From Candidatus Dormiibacterota bacterium (lineage in GTDB: Bacteria; Chloroflexota; Dormibacteria; Aeolococcales; Bog-877): a stretch of 15,450 bases of DNA. Where the stretch lies: the NCBI GenBank assembly GCA_003135035.1, contig PLDE01000261.1, positions 1 to 15,450 on the forward strand, written 5' to 3'. Position numbers and translations under genes: made by a program. Below the pieces are notes generated by a model that ran no database searches, was not told where the DNA came from, and worked only from the letters and a program-made list of their open reading frames with translations. Below are positions 6,349-13,931 of the stretch, one piece after another; the first letter of the stretch is position 1, and each line of letters opens with the position of its first letter.

Positions 6349-7506
6349 TCAGGCCCGCAGGGCGTGCTCTCGCAGAGCGGTCACTTCCCGGCAGATCACG
6401 TCGCCCGCCCGCTCCACGTCGGCTTGGGTGGTCGACCGCCCCAGGGTCAAGCGCAGGTGGGCGGACGCCAGCTGCGGGGAGAGGCCCATAGCTAGCAGAA
6501 CGTGGGAGGGAGCGAGCGAGCCGCTGGTGCAGGCGGAGCCGGCCGACCCACAGATCCCGACCCGATCCAGTCGCATTAGAAGCAGCTCTCCCTCTACCCC
6601 GGGGAAGGCGAAGGTGCAGAAGTTGGCTAGCCGCTCACCCACGGGGCTGCCCGTGGCGACGGCGTCAGGCAAGCCCTGCTGAATCCGCTGGCTCAGCTCG
6701 GCGCAGAGCCGCGCCTGCCGCCTCATCTCGACCGCACGCTCCGCCTCCGCCAGTTGCACGGCAACTCCGAAGCCGACGACGCCTGGAACGTTCTCCGTGC
6801 CCGAGCGGCGCGTACGTTCCTGACTCCCTCCGGTGATCAGGGGATCGAGCAGAGTGCCATGGCGGGCGTACAGTGCGCCCACGCCCTTCGGCCCGTAGAT
6901 CTTGTGGGCCGACACCGTCAGCAGATCAACGCCCAGCTCCTCGACATCCAGTTTCATCTTGCCCAGAGCCTGTGTGGCGTCCGTATCGAAGACCGCAGGC
7001 GAGTCGGCGTGAGTCACCTCTGCCAGTTCGCGGATCGGCTCGATGGTGCCAACTTCGTTGTTGGCCAGCATCACGGAAACCAGCACCGTGTCGGGCCGCA
7101 GCGCCGCGGCCAGAACATCGCGATCCACTCGGCCCATCGCGTCGACCTTCAGTTCGGTCACCTCGAAGTCCAGCCGTCTCAGGTCGCGGGCCGTCTCCAG
7201 AATCGCCTCGTGCTCGATCGAGGAGATGATCAGGTGCCCCCCGCTCCCAGCGCGGCGGCGAACCACTCCTCGCAGAGCGAGGTTGTCCGCTTCGCTGCCA
7301 CTGCCGGTGAAGATGATCTCCCGGGGCCGGGCGTTGAGCGCGAGCGCGACGCGGTCCCGAGCGGTGTCGATCAGGGTCCGCGCCGCGCGTCCGGCAGCGT
7401 GGATGCTGGAGGGGTTCCCGAAGGTCCCGGTGAGCGCCGGGAGCATGGCCTCGAGCACCTCGGTCCGGAGCGGGGTGGTCGCGGCGTGATCCAGATAGAT
7501 GCTCAC
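6349..7506 (-). CDS. IscS/NifS-type (group I) cysteine desulfurase
   Basis: A 385-residue PLP enzyme that makes enzyme-bound persulfide from cysteine. It starts MSIYLDHAATTPL, has SGSEADNLAL around residue 70, SIEHEA around 96, the PLP lysine K202 in SAHKIYGPKGVGALY and the catalytic C326 in the flexible loop SAGSACTSGSLAPSHVLLAMG. The loop form marks group I (IscS/NifS), distinct from the group II sufS downstream. The start is GTG 7506, with GAGGCGGGG nine bases or fewer upstream. No iscU or mnmA is in the window, so the sulfur may go to tRNA thiolation or to cluster assembly. The zinc-ribbon gene ends 25 bases upstream and the suf regulator starts about 70-105 bases downstream, all on the same strand. 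Confidence 0.94.
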   Translation of the reverse strand: MSIYLDHAATTPLRTEVLEAMLPALTGTFGNPSSIHAAGRAARTLIDTARDRVALALNARPREIIFTGSGSEADNLALRGVVRRRAGSGGHLIISSIEHEAILETARDLRRLDFEVTELKVDAMGRVDRDVLAAALRPDTVLVSVMLANNEVGTIEPIRELAEVTHADSPAVFDTDATQALGKMKLDVEELGVDLLTVSAHKIYGPKGVGALYARHGTLLDPLITGGSQERTRRSGTENVPGVVGFGVAVQLAEAERAVEMRRQARLCAELSQRIQQGLPDAVATGSPVGERLANFCTFAFPGVEGELLLMRLDRVGICGSAGSACTSGSLAPSHVLLAMGLSPQLASAHLRLTLGRSTTQADVERAGDVICREVTALREHALRA

Positions 7507-7531
7507 CGACCCCGCCTCAGCGGCGCCGACG

Positions 7532-7876
7532 TCAGTCGTTGGCCCGCTCTGTTAGGAGAGCGGTGAGGGGCCCCGAGTGCTCGCTCAGCGTTCGGTGGAG
7601 TTCGAGGAGTTCGTCATTGCTAATGGGGTCAGAGTCGGCCTCAGCCCGGCCTACCAAGGCCACCTCCTCCTCGTCCTCGCTGCTCTCGGTGTCATCCGAA
7701 GAGGCCAGTTCCAGGGCGACCAGGAACGCGAGTTCGCAATTCCGGCAGGTGACCTCCACGGTGTACTTCTGACCCTCATGGTCGAGCTGCCTCAATTTGC
7801 AGTCGGCCAGCGAGCGTCGACACATGGGGCAGCGGAATGCTCCAGCTCTCTCGCGCAGGAATGCCAAGATGTCCAT
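7532..7876 (-). CDS. Small zinc-ribbon protein of unknown function
   Basis: A 114-residue protein from ATG 7876, preceded by a strong GAGGAAGAG ribosome site. The N-terminal half has C16-x2-C19 (CPMC) and C44-x2-C47 (CRNC), enough for a zinc ribbon, plus C26. A very acidic low-complexity stretch (SSDDTESSEDEEEVAL, about residues 58-73) follows. The C-terminal segment SNDELLELHRTLSEHSGPL looks like a conserved amphipathic helix. I do not recognise a named family; similar short zinc-ribbon proteins occur as conserved hypotheticals in Chloroflexota-like genomes, from memory only. It sits 25 bases upstream of the iscS-type gene and is probably co-transcribed with it. It could be a protein- or nucleic-acid-binding adaptor. 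Confidence 0.85.
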   Translation of the reverse strand: MDILAFLRERAGAFRCPMCRRSLADCKLRQLDHEGQKYTVEVTCRNCELAFLVALELASSDDTESSEDEEEVALVGRAEADSDPISNDELLELHRTLSEHSGPLTALLTERAND

Positions 7877-7891
7877 CTCTTCCTCAGCTCG

Positions 7892-7897
7892 AGTATA
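7892..7897 (-). promoter_or_regulatory. Possible -10 box before the zinc-ribbon gene
   Basis: The minus strand reads TATACT 15 bases before the ATG at 7876, in the 37-base gap after the dehydrogenase stop. There is no convincing -35 box at the right spacing, and the transcript leader would be very short. Weak support for a promoter serving the zinc-ribbon and iscS-type genes. Confidence 0.25.
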
Positions 7898-7913
7898 CCC
7901 AGCCCGGCTGAGA

Positions 7914-8993
7914 TCAACCTGACGGTCGAACGATCGCTACCTCTCCGCCCGGTAGACGCTCCAGCACCGCCTCGGTGAACTCCTCGGTCCGAGCCTGGCC
8001 ACCCAGGTCGGCGGTGCGCACCCCACCACTGACCGCCCCCATGGTCGCCTCTCTCACCTGACCCCCGAAATGAACCAGGAAGGCGTCTTCGGTGTGCTCG
8101 AGCAGGGCTGCGACCGCCAGGATCATGGCCATGGGATTGGCGATATGCCGTCCCTGCAGCGCCGGCGCCGTTCCGTGCGGGGCTTCGGCCATGAGCAGGC
8201 TGGGACGACTCGTTTCGTTGAACCCGATTAGCAGCGACTCGCTCCCGGCCAGGGTCCCGTAGAGAGCTAGCACCAGGTCGGAGAGGATGTCGCCATCGCG
8301 ATTTAGCGCCGGGATCACCAGTCGGTCATCGCGGGTCAGGAGCAAGGCGAAGGTGGCGTCGATCAGCTGGGGTTCGTAGCGGACATCCGGGTGGCGCCGG
8401 CTGGCGGCGTCCATCTCTTCTTTGAGCATTCCCTCATAGACCCGGGATACGGTGAACTTGGGCCCACCGAAAACGGTGGCTCCCGTTCGGCCGGCCTCGA
8501 CGAAGGCGAACTCGGCCACCCGTCGGCAATGCTCCCGGCTGATCTTGGTGGTACGGAAGGCAAGTTCCTCGGCACCGTCTCCCTCGCGCCACTCCAGCGC
8601 CCCGTAGGCGTCGTCGACCGCCATCCGGACCACTGTGATCGGTGCGTGAACGCCACCCAGTGGAGGGATCCCGGGAATGCGCTGGCCGGTGCGCACGATG
8701 ACATCGCCACCCACCTCAGCCCGAAGGATCGCGTTGGGACTGCCGATGTCGTCTCCCAGGCCTTCTGGGGTCACGGTGGCCGCCTTGAGGCCGAAGTGAC
8801 TGGCCTTCATCATTTCGGCCGCCTGGTGGACGACCCCGTTGGCGCTGGCCCGCCTCGCCTGGAGGCTGAGGTCCACGTGCTCGAGGAGCAGTCGCGACTC
8901 CAGTTGCGGGGTCTCGAGAACTCGGAGAGCCTCAAGCAGCAACTCCTCCCCGGTCTCGTCCCCATGAAGGACGGAGATGGTGGGCTGAGCCAA
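7914..8993 (-). CDS. Isocitrate/isopropylmalate dehydrogenase-family protein
   Basis: A 359-residue member of the beta-decarboxylating dehydrogenase family, starting at TTG 8993. It begins ISVLHGDETGEELL (the family GDGIGPE region). Substrate residues align with isocitrate dehydrogenase: S85-P-N87-AIL-R91, R101, R123 and Y130 in VRMAVDDAYGALEW, K179 in GGPKFT, and metal ligands D235 and D239 in NRDGDILSD, with D212 upstream. The S-x-N pattern favours isocitrate over isopropylmalate. The nucleotide loop is HGTAPALQGRHIANP (from 273); the residue after HGTAP is Ala, where NAD enzymes usually have Asp and NADP enzymes Lys. Cofactor and exact substrate are therefore uncertain. The start is four bases after the deacetylase stop, so the two are coupled. 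Confidence 0.85.
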   Translation of the reverse strand: MAQPTISVLHGDETGEELLLEALRVLETPQLESRLLLEHVDLSLQARRASANGVVHQAAEMMKASHFGLKAATVTPEGLGDDIGSPNAILRAEVGGDVIVRTGQRIPGIPPLGGVHAPITVVRMAVDDAYGALEWREGDGAEELAFRTTKISREHCRRVAEFAFVEAGRTGATVFGGPKFTVSRVYEGMLKEEMDAASRRHPDVRYEPQLIDATFALLLTRDDRLVIPALNRDGDILSDLVLALYGTLAGSESLLIGFNETSRPSLLMAEAPHGTAPALQGRHIANPMAMILAVAALLEHTEDAFLVHFGGQVREATMGAVSGGVRTADLGGQARTEEFTEAVLERLPGGEVAIVRPSG

Positions 8994-8997
8994 TGAG

Positions 8998-9711
8998 CTA
9001 GCCGCTGGAGAGACGGCGGAAGGCCTCGGCGTAGGCGACCCCGTGGGGCTCTCCCATCTTCGCCATCCGCTCCAGAACGCGCCCCGACACGTCCTGTCCC
9101 GGGGTGTGCTGGCTACGGTGTTTGGCGAGAGCGGCGAGCTTGCGCTCGACCGTGGTGGTGACGTCGACGACGTGTTCGGGGTTCTCGGTGCCGACCACCC
9201 AGACCTCGCGCACGGAGTGGGGCTGCAGTCCCTGGGCCAGCAGTTCGGGGTAGGCGTGAGGATTGCGGGCGTACGGGTAGACCGCCTCGATGGCCAGCTG
9301 GCCGGCGGCTAGATGATCCGGATGGTTGCCGAAAAGATTGCTGTAGTTGCGCACCGCGTTCTGGCAGACGATCAGTTCCGGGCGGTGTTGGCGGATCACC
9401 TTGACCAGCTGGCCCCGGATCTCGTCGGTAGCCCGGAGCTGACCATCCGGGTGGCCCAGGAAGATCACCTCCTTAACCCCGAGAACGTCGGCCGCCTCAC
9501 GCTGCTCTTTCTCTCGCACCGACGCCAACTGACTCTGTTCGATGGTGAGGTCGGCGGCACCGGCCGCCCCATCCGTACAGATGACGTAGTTGACTTCGAT
9601 TCCCCGGTCCGTCCAGAGGGCAACCGTCCCAGCGGAGCCGAACTCAGCGTCGTCCGGGTGAGCCACCACAACTAGGGCGCGCTCAAAGTCCGCGAGTGTG
9701 TTCAAGGCCAT
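8998..9711 (-). CDS. PIG-L/LmbE-family N-acetylglucosaminyl-type deacetylase
   Basis: A 237-residue zinc-dependent deacetylase. The metal-binding motif AHPDDAEFGSAGT (H18, D21) is followed by the second motif NHPDH (130-134 region, His133), and LGHPDGQL lies between them. This is the family of mycothiol MshB and bacillithiol BshB, acting on N-acetylglucosamine conjugates, but the family is broad and no thiol-biosynthesis partner is in view. ATG 9711 gives the usual short lead-in before the first strand (ERALVVVAHPDD); the frame is open further upstream but that extension is not family-like and overlaps the next gene. It lies 55 bases after the MgtE-N/CBS gene and four bases before the dehydrogenase. 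Confidence 0.9.
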   Translation of the reverse strand: MALNTLADFERALVVVAHPDDAEFGSAGTVALWTDRGIEVNYVICTDGAAGAADLTIEQSQLASVREKEQREAADVLGVKEVIFLGHPDGQLRATDEIRGQLVKVIRQHRPELIVCQNAVRNYSNLFGNHPDHLAAGQLAIEAVYPYARNPHAYPELLAQGLQPHSVREVWVVGTENPEHVVDVTTTVERKLAALAKHRSQHTPGQDVSGRVLERMAKMGEPHGVAYAEAFRRLSSG

Positions 9712-9766
9712 TACGGTCCCAGGATATCTACTCGTCGGGCCGCCCCCCGTGACGCCGGGCTGGCAC

Positions 9767-11083
9767 TTAGTGGAAAAGCCAGGGCAGTTTGAGCCGAAGT
9801 CCACCGTCCTTGAGAGCGTCGATGACGTCGTCTGCCAGGACGCGGCCGATCGGCCGGCCATCGACATCAACCACCACGACCGATGATGACCGAGCCTCCG
9901 TCAGCCGGTCCACCACCTCGTCAAGAAATGCCTCCGGGTGAAGCGTTACCGGGCGCGAGTCCGAGATCAGTTCGCTGAGTGAGGCACCGTCGTCCGCCAC
10001 CAGCAGGTCGAAGAGCGGCAGGTCAGCGATCAACCGACCGCTCTCGTCAACAACTGCCACGGAGTCGATGTCGGCACTGTGGGCACTCTGCGCAGCCAAC
10101 TCGCGGCGGATCTCGGTGACCGTGCTACTGATTGAAGTTTTCGCTAGCGCGGTGGTCATGAACCCGCCCGCCATAGTCTCCGGATAACCAAGCAAGACGG
10201 TGAGCTGGCGTGCAACCTCGGGAACGACGTGGGCCAGGATCGCGTCCGACTCGGCACGCTCCATGTCCCGTAGGACATCTACCGCTTCGTCAGGCTCCAT
10301 TGCCGAGACAAGTGCGGCAGCCCGTTCCGGCGGAGCGTCCCTGAGGATATCCTCGATCTGCTCGGGTTCCATCTCCTCCAGGGCGTCGGCCACTGCCTCT
10401 GGGTCAAGGCCGGTGGTCAGCTCGTCGCGGGCCGACTGGTCCAACTTTTCCAGGAGGTCCGCGAGCTCGCCCGGATGGAGCCGGCGCAGTCCCTCGTTGG
10501 GCACCTGAAGCCGCAGCTCGGACCCCGGGTCACCGAAAGGATGGACGGCCGACCAGTCAACCAGGCGACGGGGTTCCGCGGCGGCTGAGGGGATCAATCG
10601 TGCCCACCAGGGTCGGGTTTCTGCCGCCACCGCGACCAGCCGGAGGCGGCCTGCCACCTGAGCCAGGAAGAGATCCTCGGCGCGAAAGACCTTGACCCCA
10701 TCGACATCCACAGACTGCCTTCGGAGCAGGTCCTGCACCAGGCAGAGTTCTCCCTCCCGGCGCACGAACCCGGCCGCGTTGGGCGCCGCCTCCCGGACCA
10801 CGATCGCCTTCGCGTCCAGGCGCAGGATGTCCGCCACAGCCCGAAACACCTGGCGCTCGCCGATTTGGAGAACTATTCCAGTCACCAGCGGATACGGCTC
10901 GTTCCCCGTCCACCTGACCACTACATCCTGAAGTCGGCCGGCTCCCTGTCCCTCCTCGTCTGTTGGCGACAGGGCACGCAATCGAGCGAGCGACACAAGG
11001 GAGGCCTGGACCGAGCGCGTCGCCAGCAGCCGGCGCCCGCGCCTACGCGAACGAGTTGGCTGCGATCGAGTACTAGCGGCCAT
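9767..11083 (-). CDS. Soluble PRC-barrel / MgtE N-domain / CBS-pair protein
   Basis: 438 residues with no membrane segment. After a basic N terminus there is a region like two PRC-barrel repeats (about 48-150; GRLQDVVVRW, LVQDLLRRQSVDVDGVKVFR), then an MgtE intracellular N domain of alpha-helical repeats (about 200-300; LHPGELADLLEKL, ALEEMEPEQIEDIL, SAMEPDEAVDVL), the MgtE junction motif GYPETMAGGFMTT (299-311), and a CBS pair to about residue 425. In MgtE Mg2+ channels the N domain and CBS pair bind Mg2+ and close the pore. Here the pore domain is absent and the protein ends at LPWLFH. It is divergent from the NRAMP-like gene, so it is a likely Mg2+ sensor or regulatory partner of that transporter. 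No clear ribosome site precedes ATG 11083. Confidence 0.9.
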   Translation of the reverse strand: MAASTRSQPTRSRRRGRRLLATRSVQASLVSLARLRALSPTDEEGQGAGRLQDVVVRWTGNEPYPLVTGIVLQIGERQVFRAVADILRLDAKAIVVREAAPNAAGFVRREGELCLVQDLLRRQSVDVDGVKVFRAEDLFLAQVAGRLRLVAVAAETRPWWARLIPSAAAEPRRLVDWSAVHPFGDPGSELRLQVPNEGLRRLHPGELADLLEKLDQSARDELTTGLDPEAVADALEEMEPEQIEDILRDAPPERAAALVSAMEPDEAVDVLRDMERAESDAILAHVVPEVARQLTVLLGYPETMAGGFMTTALAKTSISSTVTEIRRELAAQSAHSADIDSVAVVDESGRLIADLPLFDLLVADDGASLSELISDSRPVTLHPEAFLDEVVDRLTEARSSSVVVVDVDGRPIGRVLADDVIDALKDGGLRLKLPWLFH

Positions 11084-11372
11084 CGCTATCGGAGCGCGAG
11101 GCCGCCCGAAGCCGGCGCCGCAGGCTCGGATCGCCAGTTCACCCTGCTAGCATAAGGCGGCGCTGCGGCGCAGTATTCGGTGCCCCACTTGCCCAAGCGC
11201 GTGGACAGCCTGGTGGCATCGCCCAGCGGACTTTGGAGGTGCGCATGGACGGTTCAAGTAGACCCCCTGGCCCACCATCTTCGCGCACGCCGTGAGCTTC
11301 TAGCCAAACCCGGCGGCCTCCTGGTGTGCGCCTGGCACGTCGAGTACTCGCTAGCACGCTAGGAGGTCCGTA
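11084..11372. other. Divergent intergenic region with potential leader RNA
   Basis: 289 bases between two divergent genes. A TANNNT box (TAGCAT at about 11149-11154, +) overlaps one on the other strand (TATGCT). If the plus box is used, the transporter mRNA has a leader of about 210 bases. Pairings visible in it include GGTGCC 11179-11184 with GGCATC 11215-11220 enclosing CCAC/GTGG, and a nine-pair helix GCGCACGCC 11283-11291 with GGTGTGCGC 11323-11331 (one G-U). I could not match the M-box, yybP-ykoY or NiCo riboswitch consensus by eye. GCTAGC occurs near both ends of the leader. Confidence 0.35.
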
Positions 11373-13007
11373 ATGTCCGAAGAGTTCCGCCCGCTTGCGC
11401 CACCGGGACCAGCCCTCCGTGACCCAGATGATCAGGGTGAGATTCGCGGTGCTCTCGGCACCGTCCCCGCCTGGGACCCCAGCCGTCCCCGGTCGTGGAC
11501 CCGCCGCCTTCTGACTTTGGCGGCCATCATGGGTCCAGGACTCGTGGTGATGGTGGGCGATAACGACGCCGGCGGCGTTTCCACTTACGCTCAGGCCGGG
11601 CAGGATTATGGCGCCACCCTGTTGTGGGTACTCGTTCTTCTCATCCCGACGCTGATCGTTGCGCAGGAAATGGCTGCCCGGCTGGGGGCGGTTACCGGCG
11701 TCGGCCACGCCCGCCTGATCAAGGAACGTTTCGGCAGCTTCTGGGCGGCCTTCTCCGTGGGCGACCTATTTCTGCTGAACTTTCTCACGTTGGTCACGGA
11801 ATTTATCGGCGTAGACCTCGGATTGCGCTACTTCGGGGTAACTCCTCTGGCGTCCGTTCCAATCGTAGCCGTGGGTTTGCTTGCCATGGTGGCGACCGGC
11901 AGCTTTCAACTTTGGGAGCGGTTCATGTTTGTCTTCATCATCACCAGCTTGCTGATGTTCCCGCTGGCACTCCTGTCGCATCCCACCGCGACTCCTGTCC
12001 TGACCGGCCTAAGCCATCCTGGGGTGAAAGGGGGCTTCACATCCACATCGGTTTTATTTGTTATTGCTGTGGTGGGTACCACCATCGCGCCCTGGCAGTT
12101 GTTCTTCCAACAGTCGAATGTGATCGACAAGCGGATCACCACCCGTTGGTTGAAGTACGAGCTTGCGGACACGTCCATCGGTGCAGTCATCACGACGGCC
12201 GGTGCCGCCGCTCTCATGATCGCGACCGCGTTCGCCTTCTCTCACAGTAATCTTGCCGGGCACTTTGGGTCGGCGCTGGACGTGGCGAAGGGGCTGGGAC
12301 AACGAGAAGGCACGGCTTCCGGCGCCATCTTTTCGGTAATCCTGGTTAACGCATCAGTGATTGGAGCCTCGGCGGTGACCCTTGCCACGTCCTACGCGCT
12401 GGGAGACATCTTCGGCCTCCGGCACTCGCTGCACCGCAGCGTGAGGGAGGCCAAGGGTTTCTACCTGACGTTTGCCGCACTGATCGCGCTAGCAGCTAGC
12501 GTGGTCCTTATACCGCGTGCCCCGCTCGGTTTGATGACTACGGGAGTGCAAGTGCTCGCTGGTGTTCTTCTACCGTCAGCAATCGTCTTTCTCTTGCTGC
12601 TGTGCAACGATGCCGCGGTGCTCGGCCCCTGGGTCAACTCAGCCCGGCAGAACGCGGTCGCGAGCTTGATCGTGTCGGTCCTGGTCTTGCTGTCCTTGAT
12701 TCTTACGGTGACGACTGTCTTCCCTTCCCTGCCTCTTGGCCCGTTCACGATCGGCTCGGTGGTAGTGGGTGCCGCCGGTCTCGCGTGGCTGGGGTGGAGT
12801 TCCCGTCGGCGCAGGAGTGCTGACGAGGAACGCCAACTGGCCATCGGTGGCGATCGTCAGATCTGGCGGATGGCGCCATTAGCGAGCCTGCCGCCGCCGG
12901 TCTGGTCACGCGGTCAGCGCATCGGAACGGTTGCGCTGCGCGCCTACCTTGTCGTCGCGGTTGTGCTCTTGGCGGTGAAAATAGGTCAACTGGCCGTCGG
13001 GCACTGA
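11373..13007 (+). CDS. NRAMP-family divalent metal transporter of the non-canonical (Mg2+-type) clade
   Basis: A 544-residue integral membrane protein with about 11-12 hydrophobic segments after a 45-residue cytosolic lead. ATG 11373 has an excellent ribosome site (AGGAGGT, 5 bases away). TM1 reads GPGLVVMVGDNDAGGVSTYA: the classical metal-binding DPGN is DAGG (65-68), so Asp is kept and Asn is lost. TM6 reads GTTIAPWQLFFQQS (235-248): the classical Met-Pro-His is Ala239-Pro-Trp. Met and Asn favour Mn2+/Fe2+ over Mg2+ in classical NRAMPs. Their loss is in line with the NRAMP-related Mg2+ transporters (NRMTs) described from Eggerthella. The divergent MgtE-N/CBS gene supports a Mg2+ role, although Mn2+ cannot be excluded. 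It is annotated as mntH-like by many pipelines; I give no symbol. Confidence 0.93.
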   Translation: MSEEFRPLAPPGPALRDPDDQGEIRGALGTVPAWDPSRPRSWTRRLLTLAAIMGPGLVVMVGDNDAGGVSTYAQAGQDYGATLLWVLVLLIPTLIVAQEMAARLGAVTGVGHARLIKERFGSFWAAFSVGDLFLLNFLTLVTEFIGVDLGLRYFGVTPLASVPIVAVGLLAMVATGSFQLWERFMFVFIITSLLMFPLALLSHPTATPVLTGLSHPGVKGGFTSTSVLFVIAVVGTTIAPWQLFFQQSNVIDKRITTRWLKYELADTSIGAVITTAGAAALMIATAFAFSHSNLAGHFGSALDVAKGLGQREGTASGAIFSVILVNASVIGASAVTLATSYALGDIFGLRHSLHRSVREAKGFYLTFAALIALAASVVLIPRAPLGLMTTGVQVLAGVLLPSAIVFLLLLCNDAAVLGPWVNSARQNAVASLIVSVLVLLSLILTVTTVFPSLPLGPFTIGSVVVGAAGLAWLGWSSRRRRSADEERQLAIGGDRQIWRMAPLASLPPPVWSRGQRIGTVALRAYLVVAVVLLAVKIGQLAVGH

Positions 13008-13023
13008 GTCCGACGCTCGGCTC
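13006..13023. terminator. Weak hairpin between convergent genes
   Basis: GAG-T-CCGA, loop CGC, TCGG-CTC begins within the transporter stop codon and lies 29 bases past the end of the kinase gene on the other strand. The T is an unpaired bulge and no T-run follows on either strand. It is a plausible but weak bidirectional terminator. Confidence 0.3.
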
Positions 13024-13051
13024 GGCTCTTCGCCAGTTTGGGCCGCAGTAC

Positions 13052-13930
13052 TCAGCCGCAAGATTCGAGGAGTCCGTCTACGCCGAAGGCGGATATAGCC
13101 TGACGAGCGGCAGCAGAGCCGTCAGTCAGGGCGAGGGTGATAGCCACGTCGTCGTGACGGCGAAGCTGCGCCAGACGCCCGAGCAGGCCCCCTGCCAGGG
13201 CATCACCAGCCCCGGTGGGATCGACGACGGCCGGGCCAGGGAAGGGTGGTGAGTGCACCTCCGAACTCGCAAAAACAGCCAGGGCGCCGCGCGCCCCAAG
13301 CTTCAGGATCACCGCCTGCAGCTGCCAGCGCATTAGCGCCTCGCGAGCAGCCTGGATAGAATCCGCTGGCGCCGTCGGCAGCAGCGCTCTCAGTTCGGCT
13401 TCGTTGGCGAACAGCAGGTCCGAGCGTTGAAGCAGCTGCTGAAGAGTCGCCCGGTGGCTGACGATGAAGTCTCGCATCGTGTCCAGCGCGACCAACTTGG
13501 CCGCGGGACACTGCTCCAGCACCTCGAGCTGGCGCTCGGGGTGCATCGAGCCCAGGAAGAGGATCTCGCTCTCCCCAGCCAGGCCGGTCAGGTTAGGGCG
13601 CCAGTCCAGATAGACGCCAACTCGCTGCTCCTCCTCGACCGGGACAGCCTCGGTGGGGTGGTGCTCCGCGCGCCAACGGTAGGTGCGTCCAGGAAGTTCG
13701 GCGACCGCCGAGCGGTCGATCCCGGCCCGGTCGAGGAGCGCGAGCAGAGGCTGGCCATCGGCGCCGATAGCCCCACTCGCACGGACCGTACAAAGAGGAC
13801 GGGCCGCCAGTGAAAAGTAGAGTGCAGAGCCGCCCGGGATGTCGCGTCTCCGGCCCGCCCGAGTCGTCAGGTCGTCGAACGCCAGCGTCCCGGCGGCGGT
13901 TACCGCCCAGCCGGCGCCGCCAGCGACGTC
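13052..13930 (-). CDS. PfkB-family sugar kinase without a standard start codon
   Basis: The reading frame is open from TGA 14000-14002 down to the stop at 13052. From about 13910 it encodes a full-length PfkB/ribokinase-type protein (about 285-293 residues): AVTAAGTLAFDDLTTRAG (first strand), RRDIPGGSALYFSLAA (substrate loop with GG), RASGAIGADGQPLLALL, TYRWRAEHH, ILFLGSMHPERQLEVL, DLLFANEAELRAL, and the ATP/anion-hole motif VDPTGAGDALAGGLLG with the catalytic Asp. No ATG, GTG or TTG is in frame between 13546 and 14000; the ATG at 13546 would remove about 40% of the fold. The upper limit given here is approximate. A GTA at 13901-13903 stands where the family usually starts. The substrate is unknown. 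Confidence 0.75.
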   Translation of the reverse strand, partial: DVAGGAGWAVTAAGTLAFDDLTTRAGRRRDIPGGSALYFSLAARPLCTVRASGAIGADGQPLLALLDRAGIDRSAVAELPGRTYRWRAEHHPTEAVPVEEEQRVGVYLDWRPNLTGLAGESEILFLGSMHPERQLEVLEQCPAAKLVALDTMRDFIVSHRATLQQLLQRSDLLFANEAELRALLPTAPADSIQAAREALMRWQLQAVILKLGARGALAVFASSEVHSPPFPGPAVVDPTGAGDALAGGLLGRLAQLRRHDDVAITLALTDGSAAARQAISAFGVDGLLESCG

Positions 13931-13931
13931 G

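Noticed and set aside
9712..9870. A longer start for the PIG-L deacetylase
   Set aside because: It would overlap the end of the MgtE-N/CBS gene and adds residues unlike the family; ATG 9711 leads directly into the first strand.
11180..11362. A 60-codon open frame in the leader of the NRAMP-like gene
   Set aside because: GTG start with no ribosome site and no recognisable family; its stop touching the transporter's ribosome site could matter for a leader peptide, but there is no positive evidence.
11084..11372. M-box, yybP-ykoY or NiCo riboswitch
   Set aside because: I looked for their conserved blocks before the transporter gene and did not find them by eye; only unassigned helices remain.
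11139..11708. A 189-codon minus-strand frame across the intergenic region and the transporter start
   Set aside because: Composition and overlap with the transporter's conserved N-terminal coding point to a shadow frame.
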